Positions 12,088-22,490 of a stretch of DNA of 64,000 nt are shown here, in pieces. How positions within the stretch are numbered: the first letter of the stretch is position 1; each line of letters opens with the position of its first letter. The notes beneath the pieces were generated by a model. It was not told where the DNA came from and made no database searches. It was given only the letters and a program-made list of their open reading frames with translations. Both the position numbers and the translations under genes were made by a program. Source of the DNA: Plantago ovata. Taxonomy: Eukaryota > Streptophyta > Magnoliopsida > Lamiales > Plantaginaceae. The DNA lies in contig CM051455.1 of the NCBI GenBank assembly GCA_028274465.1, positions 115,977,547 to 116,041,546 of the forward strand, in the 5' to 3' direction.

Positions 12088-13094
12088 CTTTTGCATTAGA
12101 TCTTTGATTCTAAATCCCGTCCAAATGCACAAGTCTTCAATTAATTAATTAAATGTAATTTAAATCAATTAATTATATTTCTAAAATATATTCCATATAT
12201 AATAAATTAATATTAATCTAATTAATAATAATTTCATTATATATTTATGTATAATAATTAAATATTAATCTAATTAATATTTAATCCAATATACATAGCT
12301 CATTTGTAGAAACACCACCTTGAAGTGTGACCCATAGGGCCTTGCATATTAAGCAATAATCTAATTAAGGTCATGATAAATTCCTAGACAATTTATCAGA
12401 CAATATTAATATGCAAGGAACGTTTGTGAGGAAAACAAACCACCTGTAGCGTAAGGTACTTTGATGATACGGTCCCTTCATTCACGAATACTCGAATGAG
12501 TCTTGAATATGGTTATGTGTCTATTCTAATAACTTCATTCATTGTCTCTCAATCTTATTAGTCGATCTATGAATTATGTCCAAACACCATTTTGACATAT
12601 TCACATACGGTGGCCACCGGTTTTGTGATCGCACTAAATATGAGAAGTGAGTATTCTCTCCTTGTATCTATTACGGAGGAATGAATCCTATCTTGGCCCA
12701 ATCACTCACACCATATGTTTCCTAATGTACCCAACGCATGCCGTATCTACCCTACTTTAAGAGTGCAAGCGTTGCGCATGGTCAAAGTACATTATTCTAC
12801 ATATGATGTAGTATTGGCCTCAAGTCTAAGGACTACTAACATCACCCTACACACCGATACTACCATAGACACTTAAATAGCTTTACCAAATGGTTTCTCG
12901 GTTGGGTATGCCAACACTCTCCAAAGTGTCCATATGTTCATCATGAATAACCAAGTTCATTCGTAGCAGTGAGACCTACTACATCCTCGAAGGATCTAAT
13001 GCAACATATGCTAGCTTCAATCGCATCATTGATATCCCGTATCTCAATGACCTTCAGCTAGTGGCTTATTTTAGGACTTAATTATTGACACACA
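11431..13094 (-). repeat. Copia-type LTR, about 1.66 kb
   Basis: On the - strand it starts TGTGTGTCAATAATTAAG right after a purine-rich AGTGGGAGC and ends CTTTTACTAACA just before the tRNA-Met primer site. It contains a long TA microsatellite (12014-12085). It has a polypurine tract on its upstream side and a primer site on its downstream side, so it is one LTR joining two internal pieces. No coding region is seen in it. Confidence 0.65.
12014..12085. repeat. (TA)n microsatellite
   Basis: About 36 uninterrupted TA units inside the copia-type LTR. Length is probably variable between individuals and may be mis-sized in assembly. Confidence 0.95.
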
Positions 13095-13291
13095 AGCTCC
13101 CACTAACTTGGTGATTACCTTAAGTCCTTGGGAACATTTTATCGAATAATTCAAACAACCAAATAATGTATTCATAAAAATGTAATGCCAATTGTATTTA
13201 ATAATGTATAAATAAATAAATAACAATAACTGAATGTGATCGAGTACATATCGTCCCTATCGTAGGTTGTCTCTAGGACATATATACTTTC
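13095..13291 (-). mobile_element. 3' internal end of a copia-type element with polypurine tract
   Basis: Next to the LTR the - strand reads AAGTTAGTGGGAGCT, the purine-rich primer typical of copia 3' ends. The rest is AT-rich untranslated sequence with no coding frame. It is cut off by the gypsy LTR fragment beginning at 13292. Confidence 0.55.
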
Positions 13292-13777
13292 AGATTGCAT
13301 GACATCTATGAGTAGCTAAATCTATCGTTGGTGATAGTATGTGATTTCTTAGCGAAGGGTTATTAATTATGCATGATGGCGGTAATGCGAATCAGACTTT
13401 TAGTTATTGCTTTATTTCTTTGATCTATCTAAGCCCTCTATCTTCGTAGTGTTGAATAAAACGGAACACATTGGATAATTCATGATCTTAGATCTCTATG
13501 CAAAACGATCGGGTACTTCATGCATGATTATTAACCTGTTATGCTTCGAATGATCATACTATCACTAACCTCCATTATCTTGATAAGAAAAATCTGTGCT
13601 AAGTCGTCTGTTGATTTTATAGTTTAAGTTAAATTAGATAAAGCTAGTTAGTCCTTAGAGATCGACACTCGAGGTTATTTTACTGCTACACTACGATTTT
13701 CGTTGTAGTTGTGAATTGTCTTTGGCTAAAAACAAATTTATTTGATTAATTTGAATCTGACAAATTCCAGTTCATCA
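13292..13777 (+). repeat. 3' fragment of a gypsy LTR (TGATGAA... family)
   Basis: Clearly the same sequence as the last ~490 bases of the LTRs at 35124-36296 and 43016-44275, including TGAGTAGCTAAATC, GTGATAGTATGTGATTTC, TCTTCGTAGTGTTGAAT and the terminal TTCATCA. Its 5' part is absent, so it is a truncated solo fragment. Confidence 0.9.
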
Positions 13778-14405
13778 GTAAACCGTCTAGGAGTTTCACC
13801 GTGAACTTAATTAGAATATTGGCTAATATATAAGGCCCTACGGGTCACACTATATGAATAGTAGTCTACCAAACGGGGATTGTTAATAAATAAATATTAA
13901 TTAGATTAATATTATTTATTATAATTACAATATGTGAATAGTTTAATTGGGTCAAACTGAATTTGGACAATTAAATTGGAGTGTTGAAATTGGGCCGAAT
14001 TGGATACATAAATACAATGGACCAAAAGAAGGGAAAACAAAGCTGGGCCTATACATGGGAGAGCAGCTGGCTTGTTTCGAGCGCGTGTAAGACACGCGCA
14101 GAGAACAAAAGGATGCAGCATGCCATCACTTTATTAGGGGCAAGGGACGTGGTCCCATATTCACTCCTCCACTTTCCTTTACAGTTTACAGTTTGACCAT
14201 TGGTAGTTTATGTATATATTTAGATGAAGTAGTGCAAGTAATTGACGTCACATACAAAAAGTGAATACAATACTACTTGCTTTCATTTTATTCCTCTCTC
14301 GGATAAACAGAAGCATACTTCATCTATGTTTTGTATTTCTTTTGAAGAAATAAAACAGTAAACATGTAAACATTACACACAATTATTTACGTATCCCAAC
14401 GTTGT
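13778..14405 (+). repeat. Fragment of a second copia-type LTR, opposite orientation
   Basis: The first ~80 bases (CCGTCTAGGAGTTTCACC ... AAGGCCCTACGGGTCACAC) match the reverse complement of 12315-12390, so this is a related LTR on the + strand. The remainder is AT-rich with no coding region. The right border, near CGTATCCCAAC, is uncertain. Confidence 0.55.
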
Positions 14406-14430
14406 TCAAAAGAGTTTCCTAGCACTCTAC

Positions 14431-15545
14431 GGTAGACGAAATTCTGTGGATACCGAGGTCAAGGATTTCAAGCTACAGAATACGGATTGGGACTTGCTAG
14501 AGAGGAACTTGAAGAATTGGAACTCACTGAAGAGGATTACGAAGCCTACGACACAGAGTTTGCTCAGGAGGAAGTCGAGGAGCAGCAACTGGAATTTGCT
14601 GAACAAACAGACAAGGATTTGGAATCGCTTAATCTGTAAGTGTTAATCTCTTTCAAGTATCACATGTTAAATAACTGTTATCAAGATTGGTCATTAAAAT
14701 TTTTGAAATTCCGCTGCGTATGCTTAGAGCAAAACGACACTATAACCCTTCGTACTGGATATGTAAAAGGTATTGGGATTCACCCGAGTTTAAGAATTTG
14801 TCCAACAAAATCAAAAGAATAGGGGCGTGGAGTTTGACGAAGATGGGAATGCATTAAAGGCAACGCCTACTCACATGGGAGGTTAGAAAAGCATGAGTGA
14901 AAGAGGGGATACCCTTAATGCTTATGTGGAAACAAAGAAAAAGGTCAAGCCAAAAATGGGAGAAGGGAAACAACAATGGATGTCTAGAGGGAGACTCTGT
15001 ATCCTTAAATGGCGACTCGGAGCAGGACGAATGGATCAGTGATCAACCTCACGTTACAATTGTAAGTTGTTTATTATGCTCTTTAATTTTTTCAATCAGT
15101 ATATATATTGCATATACTTTATGCTCTCCGTTTTTATGTTATTTTGTTTCACTTGGTATATATATTTTGGTTTCTTATTGGACATATCTTTGGTGCATCA
15201 AATATATGCACAACAGGATAAATATAATAAAATATTGGTCGAGAAGTATGTTGATAGACCTGAAGAACGCCCATCAGACTCTGACCCTAGGGATCCCGTT
15301 GCATGGGCATTGGTTGTTGCTGGTGCAAAACGAGGAAAAATGCGTGGTGTATCTGAGTTAGCTAATCCCCAGTTGCTAGGCTATCCGACGACAAAGCAGC
15401 AGTCCTGCCGTGTTTCAGATTTTGATAACCAAGATCATTTATCTCTCAGTCATATGTCAGCACTAGAAGAGCAGTTGCAGAAGGAGGTGAGGGAGGAAAC
15501 AGACAAGATGAGGGATCCCGCCTACTGTTTTGACTTTTTTGTCAG
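14431..15545 (+). pseudogene. Decayed plant transposase gene (Ptta/En/Spm, Transposase_24-like)
   Basis: Three exon-like blocks. Block 1, about 14431-14636, follows an AG and ends at a consensus donor (T/GTAAGTG); it encodes an acidic tail ending ESLNL. Block 2, about 14760-15062, contains SPEFKNLSNKIKRI, the degraded THMGG and EWISDQPHVTI, and ends at another GTAAGT. Block 3 starts after CACAACAG (15220) and encodes EKYVDRPEERP ... VVAGAKRGKMRGVSE. The order matches the conserved region of plant Transposase_24 proteins of CACTA-type elements. In-frame stops and a frame change interrupt block 2, and a MITE overlaps the end. The family call is by eye; no intact N terminus or terminal inverted repeats are seen. 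Confidence 0.6.
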
Positions 15546-15748
15546 TATAATTGAATTTTGACTACAAATTACTCTTAAACTATAACAATAAATAATTATT
15601 AAAATTATATAATGAAACCTTCCACCCTTTAATATGTAATTTTATTAAATATTTACCATTATAGTTTAAAAGTAATTTGTAGTCAAACTTCAATTATGTT
15701 GATTACGAAAGTCAAAACGGTGCAATGATTTTGGAACGGATAGAGTCT
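15510..15748. mobile_element. Stowaway-like MITE
   Basis: Two arms of about 60 bases are inverted copies of each other, around GTTTTGACTTT, CATAATTGAA and GACTACAAATTACT...TTAAACTATAA. The right end reads GGTGCAATGATTTTGGAACGG, the usual end of Stowaway (Tc1/Mariner) MITEs. The left end is shorter and eroded. Non-coding. Confidence 0.75.
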
Positions 15749-16186
15749 ATAAAACTAATCTAATTTACTTAAAAGCATATCTTTAAATTTTTAACAAAAT
15801 TTCCCATTTTCTTTTTTGATAACCATGTCCCGAACACTACCTAAGCTAAGAAGCCTGAATACGTGAACTAGGCTGGAGTATTCATAAAAAAAAACGTTTG
15901 TAAAACGAATACCGACAAAAAAACGTTGGAAAACGTATGTCTGGCATACTCATTTCATCATTTGGTTGATATCGGCTTGGGTCTTAATTAATGATGGTTT
16001 AAGAGTGGGTTAGAATAAAATTATCATTGGGCTAAGTGGAACAAATTGAATTATATTAGATGGTGGAACTTATTTGTTGTGAAATAGCTAAATGTTATTG
16101 GACTCTAAGAAGCACCCGCACGCCCAATGGTCGGAGTATTTCGAGCGCGCTTTGCGCACGCATTCGTTTGCGTACTGCAAACATAC
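15749..16186. other. Intergenic, nothing recognised
   Basis: AT-rich single-copy-looking DNA. It contains a short GC-rich patch (GAGCGCGCTTTGCGCACGC) near 16144 but no coding frame or repeat boundary that I can support. Confidence 0.4.
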
Positions 16187-16338
16187 GTATTAATTTATTT
16201 TTTTGGAAGTGAACAAATTTGTTATTAAACTCCAAACAGTTTCAGTACAAAGATCGACTCTCTGAGTCGTGATCAACCTTATATCCCTATTATACTTAGC
16301 AAAAGACAAGAATAAAACGAGCAAACAAGCTCATCTAT

Positions 16339-19300
16339 CTATCCAAATACTAGCTCATATACTATCTTTTCAGGTCCATTAAACAAAACACTCATGTAGA
16401 CAATTCTTTGGATGACTGCCTTGATTATCTCTTCATCGTTAATGTCCTTCTGCTGAAAGACGTATGCGTTACGGGCCTGCCACACCCCGTACACGCATTC
16501 TGCTAACAGCCCCTTCAATAGTTTTGCCCTGTTGCCCTTCCCCTGCGCCCTTTTACTAAGCTCTCGCATGTTTCTGTCCCAGTCTGTCCATTGTATGTCC
16601 ATATGCGCCCATGCCAAGACATCTTTCAAAATCTTCTTTGGTCTATCGCAGTGAAAGAAGATATGCTCTATACTTCCAGGTTACCACAATACGCACACTG
16701 TCCATCTGTGTTAATACCAAAACGTAGTAACCAATCCTTCGTAGCAAGGCGTTTATGTAAACACAACCAAAGTATGAAAGTTGCGCGTGGTCTAGCCATG
16801 TTTCTCAGTACCAGGTTGCGCCAGTAAACCTTTGGTTTCTCTCCCCTTAACACTTCATAAATCAGTCGGACTGCATACCGCCCCTTTGCTATGCTGTCCT
16901 CTCATTCTTGCAACCCATACACTCGTTCCCGACACTTGAGTATATTCCGCATTACCCAGGAGCAGATTGGAGAGAGAATAACTCTTGAATTGGCGTCCCT
17001 TTGAGATAATAAATATGGATCCAGCGAATCCAAAGTTTATCACTTTTGTTCTGAATATTCCATAACAATTTAGCCATCAATGCTTGGTTCCATTCATTCA
17101 ACGCAATAATATTCAATCCACCACACACCCGAGGATCACAAACACTATCCCAAGCAACCAACGCCTTCCTTGATTAATTATCACCTCCACTCCAAAGAAA
17201 CCTTCGGCAAATGCTTTCAATATGGTGAAGGACCTGTTTTGGAAGTGGAAAAACCTGTAGCCAGTAACTAGTGATTGAGAAAATAACACTTTTAATCAAC
17301 AGTTGCCTCCCCGCATAGCTTAGGAGCCTGGACGACCAATGACGAATTCTGACCAGGATCTTATCGATTAAAGGTTGACAATGGTTGATTGTGAGTTTCC
17401 CATTAGAAAGTGGCACCCCCAGATACTTTACTGGTAACTCTCCATGGGCAAAGCCAATACGACTCAGGATTATAGCTTTAGTATCATCCTGAACCCCTCC
17501 AAAATACACTCGACATTTCCCAATATTAGCTTTAAGACCTGTTGATTGAGAGAACTTATCAAACTGCCGCATAAGTAGATCCACAGATTCCACATCGCCC
17601 CTCATAAACATCATCAAATCATCTGCAAAACAGAGATTAGTAATACGGAGCCTTTCACATTTGGGATGGAAATTAAAATCAGGGATAGAGAGTTCGAGAC
17701 AACGGTGTAGATATTCCATGATTAGCACGAAAAGTAGGGGAGACATGGGATCGCCTTGGCGTAGTCCCCTCTTTGCTTTTAGCAGCTGGGAAGGTATGCC
17801 ATTGATCGAGTACCTGTAGGACACGGAGGTGACACACATCATAACCCACTGTATGAAAGGTGCTGGGAATCCCAACTCACACAGAATCCCTTCTAACGCA
17901 CACCATTCCACCGTATCATAAGCTTTTTGCATGTCCATTTGTACCATACAGCGCGGGGAAATTCCTTTCATGTTATATCCTCTCACTAGTTCTTGAGCCA
18001 TCAAAATATTATCTTGTATATTTCTCCCGGGTATGAAGGCAGATTGACTCACTAACTACACCAGTAATGACTTTACCCAACCTGTTTGTGATGATTTTTA
18101 AGATGATCTTATACACCGTGGTACAACATGAGATGGGCCGCATTGCTTTCATAGTGTTTGCCTCAGGTGTTTTAGGGATGAGGGTGACCAATGTGCAATT
18201 CCATGCAGGATATAATTCACCATGATTGAAAAATTCAAGCACGGCTGCCACAATGTCTTCCTCGATCAAGCTCTATGTCGCTTTGAAGAATTTTGAATTA
18301 AATCCATCGACACCGGGTGCTTTGTCCTCCCCAATATCATAAAGAGCCTCACGAATCTCTGCTTCACTCACACCATGCACCAAGCTCTCCCTATCATGTC
18401 GATTAAGGTGTGGTCCTGCTCTTAATGCAGTGATGTCGACCGATTCAATTCGTGAAGACGTACTCCCCACGAGTTTACTATAGAAGTACATGACTTTCGC
18501 TTCAATGTCCGCATGAGACGTCACCTCATGTGCAGCCTGTGTAACCAGTTTCTGTATACCCACAACTCTATTCTTTTCACGTACCGAGGCATGGAAAAAA
18601 GCGTTGTTTCCGTCCCTCAATTTAAGCCAATTAATTTTGGACTTTTGCTGCATAACCTTCTCGTCTAAATTGTGTCACTTCTCCAGTATGCTCCGTTCTT
18701 CTCTCATTCGAGTTAGCAGGGCCGGATTATATCTATCATTGCTCAAGAGGGCTTGAGTCTTCTCCAGACAGTCACGCGCCTGTTGTATCTCTTCTGGTAT
18801 GTTTGTAACACGCCAATTCAAGCCTCTCAACACCTTCCAGAACTCAGGAAGGTCGACAAGACAATTCAAGAACCGGAACTGGCTACTTCTTGTCGTAGGA
18901 GGGATCATTTGACTTATCTTCAATGGAAAATGGTCCGAGATTCCGGGTTCTAGGACATCAATACTCACATTCGTATTTCTCTGGAACCAATGGGCATTTG
19001 CAATAACATGATCAATTCGTGACTGGACAGCTCCATTTGACCATGTGAAATGTGTCCCGTGGGTCTCAGCTTCATATAAACCAGCCTGCAACATCATATT
19101 CAGTAGGTCAGCATACTCATACATATGTACTGCGTTGCCACCCTCCCGACCATCAACTCTTAAGGCGTTGTTAAAGTCTCCAGCACACATCCATGGCCCA
19201 TTTAAATTATTAGATATCTACTGTAAATCATGCCACATAACTCTTCTTTGTTCAAGTCTATTGTGCGCATAAATAAAGGTAACAAAGCCTTTATCCATTC

Positions 19301-19589
19301 CATTCACATCCCATAAGTGACAGTGAATAAATTGATCCGAACATTGCACCATTTGAAGTCGCACTCGGCTACTATCCCATAGTATCCATATTCGTCCATT
19401 TTCGTGAGCATTATAATTATCAAGAAATTGCCACCGTGAGCCCAATTTCCGTCGAATTATGTTTGCCCGATGTTCCTTTACTCGTGTCTCCAGAAGGCTA
19501 GCTACACCAACATTTAAATCCAAGAGACGGGAGTCAATCTCCTTTTGTTTAGCTACCCGGTTAAGCCCCCTCACATTCCATACTAACAT
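16339..19589 (-). pseudogene. LINE ORF2: endonuclease, reverse transcriptase, zf-RVT
   Basis: Begins MLVWNVRGLNR, the start of an apurinic-type endonuclease; CAGDFN and ISDHFPL are its later motifs. The RT palm has CFADDLMMF, preceded by RQGDPMSPLLF. The C terminus has a zf-RVT region (PRATFILWLCLHKRL ... DGQCAYCGN). Codons in the ORF2 frame are stops at 19218-19220, 18675-18677, 18273-18275 and 17174-17176, and there is a frame change near 18050 between VITGVVSE and SQSAFIPGR; further disruption lies between 17000 and 16600. It nicks target DNA and primes reverse transcription in intact relatives. The many lesions mark it as old. Confidence 0.92.
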
Positions 19590-20475
19590 GGATTACGGTT
19601 TTGATCCTCATTAAGTCCAGCTCCATGACTTAATAAGGCAAAACCATTTCCAACCTCAACACCATTGTTAGCTCGTGGTAGAATCCTTCGATTTGGGCTA
19701 CAAGGAGGACTTTTGATTTGCTACGGACCTCTGTCCATTCTCCCTCAGATGTTCCCGGGTCCTGTGCCCTCTTGACCGTAGCTACATTCTTCGGTGTTGT
19801 TGTTATACCAGACGTTGAGGGGCCTGTAGTTTGGCTTGTCTGGGGCCTTTGTGGTCTGTTTTGGGGAAGATCTGGTCGGGGGGCCTGTAGTACCAGTTGT
19901 TGTTGCGTAAGTGGGGCAGTGACAGTCTGTTTGGGGTCCCCACCTCTCTGTCTAGGCTGTTCATTAGGAGGCTTAGGCTTCCATTGTTTGCGAGGGGGCT
20001 GCTGTCATGTACAAGGTCGAGTTTGGGGCTGTTTACGGGCGCAATCATGCCCGTTTTAGTTGCTGACAGGTATGGCAAAAAGATGGCTTCCATTCATACT
20101 CAACCGGTTGCTCAAATTCAACACCTTTCTTATCCCTCATAGTCTTAGTTTCTCTGAGGGGCTGCGTAACGTCCACTTCAATCAACATACGCGCATAAGA
20201 TATTCGGAGGTTATGTGTTGTGCACTCATCCGTAACCAATGGTGTGCCAATGGTGTTAGCGATCTTATTGAGGCTGTTTTCACCCCAAAGGTACACCGGT
20301 ACCTACGGGAACACCACCCATAATGGTAAAGTCTTCAGCAACGAGTCTGATAGTTTAAAGTTCCTCTCCCACGGGCGAAGAAACATAGTTCGTCCAAAAA
20401 TTGTATAAGGTCCTTTCATGAGGAATGCGTCCTTGTCTGCCTTTGATTTAATACGGATGAGGAAGTAGCCTGCAT

Positions 20476-20779
20476 TGTAACGACCTGACCCACTAATGGG
20501 TCGAGACCCGGCCCAACGGGCCGGCGAGGTTACTCTTGGGTGCTCTCCGGGGTGATATGCTGGCCCCACAGACCAACACGGGTTCTAATCCGCGCACTTT
20601 GTCCTCACTTGTGCGCGCACCGGGAACTTCCCAGTGGGTCACCCATCCTAGAATTGCTCCAGAGCAAGCACGCTTAACTCTGAAGTTCTTCTAGGTGGAT
20701 TCCCGAAAAGAAAGGTGCACCTTGATGGTATGAGTAGCGTTCTCAACCCTTTTAAGCTTCTGAAATCTGGGGCGTTACA
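20476..20779 (-). repeat. Cassandra LTR copy 1 (304 bp)
   Basis: Outer LTR next to the left TGCAT. Identical by eye to copy 2 apart from a small length difference near the TTAAGCTTCT segment. Confidence 0.92.
20611..20759 (-). other. 5S rRNA-like domain in Cassandra LTR copy 1
   Basis: On the - strand it contains AGTTAAGCGTGCTTG and AGGATGGGTGACCCACTGGG, which correspond to the internal promoter (A box and C box) and 3' half of plant 5S rRNA. It is part of the element and not a ribosomal gene. In this family the 5S-like block is thought to promote RNA polymerase III transcription. Confidence 0.88.
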
Positions 20780-20965
20780 ATCACCCCCTCTTAAATTGCG
20801 CAACGTCCTCGTTGCGCGCTGTCCCGAGACCAACCATCCGTGCAGGATTCTAGAGGTGGCCCCTACGGGCTCAAGAGGTGGCTCCCACCGCCCATACAGT
20901 GTAGCACTTTGCCCCGTATGGCACTTAGTTCCTGCAGTTCCGGATAGTCCCGCTCTGATACCACT
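20780..20965 (-). other. Cassandra internal region 1
   Basis: 186 bp. The tRNA-Met primer site lies at its right end and the polypurine tract at its left end. It differs from internal region 2 at about seven positions. Confidence 0.88.
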
Positions 20966-21272
20966 TGTAACGACCTGACCCACTAATGGGTCGAGACCCG
21001 GCCCAACGGGCCGGCGAGGTTACTCTTGGGTGCTCTCCGGGGTGATATGCTGGCCCCACAGACCAACACGGGTTCTAATCCGCGCACTTTGTCCTCACTT
21101 GTGCGCGCACCGGGAACTTCCCAGTGGGTCACCCATCCTAGAATTGCTCCAGAGCAAGCACGCTTAACTCTGAAGTTCTTCTAGGTGGATTCCCGAAAAG
21201 AAAGGTGCACCTTGATGGTATGAGTAGCGTTCTCAACCCTTTTAAGCTTCTTCTTAAATCTGGGGCGTTACA
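20966..21272 (-). repeat. Cassandra LTR copy 2 (307 bp), with 5S-like domain
   Basis: Central LTR shared by the two units. It carries the same 5S-like block (about 21101-21252). Confidence 0.92.
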
Positions 21273-21458
21273 ATCACCCCCTCTTAAATTGCGCAACGTC
21301 CTCGTTGCGCGCTGTCCCGAGACCAACCATCCGTGCAGGATTCTAGAGGTGGCCCCTCCAGGCTCAAGAGGTGGCTCCCACCGTCGATACGGTGTAGCAC
21401 TTTGCCCCGGATGGCATTTAGTTCCTGCAGTTCCGGATAGTCCCGCTCTGATACCACT
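21273..21458 (-). other. Cassandra internal region 2
   Basis: Same layout as internal region 1, ending in GGTATCAGAGCGGGAC at the primer side. Confidence 0.88.
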
Positions 21459-21574
21459 TGTAACGACCTGACCCACTAATGGGTCGAGACCCGGCGAGGT
21501 TACTCTTGGGTGCACCTTGATGGTATGAGTAGCGTTCTCAACCCTTTTAAGCTTCTGAAATCTGGGGCGTTACA
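21459..21574 (-). repeat. Cassandra LTR copy 3 (short, 116 bp)
   Basis: Outer LTR next to the right TGCAT. Both ends match the other LTRs but it is much shorter and lacks the 5S-like core. Confidence 0.88.
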
Positions 21575-22490
21575 TGCATCATGATAGTATAAGGAAGGCA
21601 ATCCCACGAAATACCATACAGTTTGCATGAAAGATTTTACCGCATTAATCGATAAAGTTTCGTCCATAACATACATAATTAATGAATGTTCCCAGTATTT
21701 CACCGCCTCTGCAACATCCTCTTCTTCTATTTCGACAATCACCTCATAGCGCAGCGCCATACCTCTATCTGGAAGTCGGTTTCCAGAAATTGCATCGACC
21801 CAAGGTTTGTCAATCTGATTCGCAGCAGGGCCGTCGCCTTGTACAATCTGCTGTTCTAGTTCCTCCTGGTTCGGAATCCCTGAATCAACATGTACAACTT
21901 TATGAGTGATACGAATATCATCCTGGTCATTAGCAGTACTTAACGCCTCATCTGCTTTAGCCGGGTTGTTAATTTCCGTCTGTTCTACAACCTCCGGCGA
22001 TGGGATCTCAACACCTCCTTCCTGCTGGACGTTCCGTTCCACAGCCGCACTAGGTTGCCCCTGCACCCTAACATCCAGTCCCGTCTCCGTCGCGCCCTTT
22101 CTAAGGGGGCGTCCGCGGGGGCAAGGAGGTTCGTTAGGGTTTTTCTTTGGCGGCATGTCTCAATTGGGGGCGGGGAGGGTCGTTAGGGTCAATGTGTAAG
22201 TATTAATTTATTATCACACCTTCCTTGTGGTTTTTTTATTATTTTGGTCACTTCGTTTGAAGCCACTAAATTACATATAGTATAAAATATTAAAAACAAG
22301 ACAAAACCTACGATATGTGCATGTAACTCATACAGATATAGATATGACAGAATATGAATGAAACCACAGAATATGATAAACCCCCCCACCCCCACCAAAG
22401 CCTCCACACTGCAAACCTGACACTAATACTGAAACCAAATCTACTACTTCAATCCATACGCCTCCAATTCAGATTCAGAATCCAAAATCC

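Larger units (their letters stand above)
20476..21574 (-). mobile_element. Cassandra TRIM element with three LTRs
   Basis: Structure LTR-internal-LTR-internal-LTR. The perfect duplication TGCAT flanks it at 20471-20475 and 21575-21579. Each LTR starts TGTAACGCCCC and ends GTTACA on the - strand. Each internal part begins with the primer site TGGTATCAGAGC and ends with a purine tract (AAGAGGGGGTGAT). LTRs carry a 5S rRNA-like block, the hallmark of Cassandra. It has no coding capacity, as is normal for TRIMs. Confidence 0.93.
19803..22156 (-). pseudogene. LINE ORF1 (DUF4283-like RNA-binding protein), split by Cassandra
   Basis: Starts MPPKKNPNEPPCPRGRPLRKG. The DUF4283-like part runs WEHSLIMYVMDETLS ... 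GLPSLYYHDA and, after the 1.1-kb Cassandra insertion, continues AGYFLIRIKSKADKDAF ... FGRTMFLRPWE. The frame is continuous once the insertion and one TGCAT copy are removed. It is followed by KPSFCHTC and, in another frame, GHDC, remains of a CCHC zinc knuckle broken by a frame change near 20050. ORF1 proteins of plant L1 elements bind the LINE RNA. Stops also separate the pieces around 20300. Confidence 0.82.
16187..22212 (-). mobile_element. L1-type LINE, with its 13-bp target duplication
   Basis: The direct repeat GTATTAATTTATT occurs at 16187-16199 and 22200-22212 and brackets the element. Inside the left copy comes a short T run, the A tail of a LINE read on the - strand. ORF1 (DUF4283-like) and ORF2 (endonuclease, RT, zf-RVT) follow in the expected order. 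Without the Cassandra insertion the LINE is about 4.9 kb, a full-length size. It is inactive: ORF1 and ORF2 are both interrupted. Confidence 0.9.

Noticed and set aside
20611-20759. Possible genuine 5S rRNA gene
   Set aside because: The similarity is partial, repeated inside LTRs of a TRIM element, and bounded by TG...CA ends and a target duplication.
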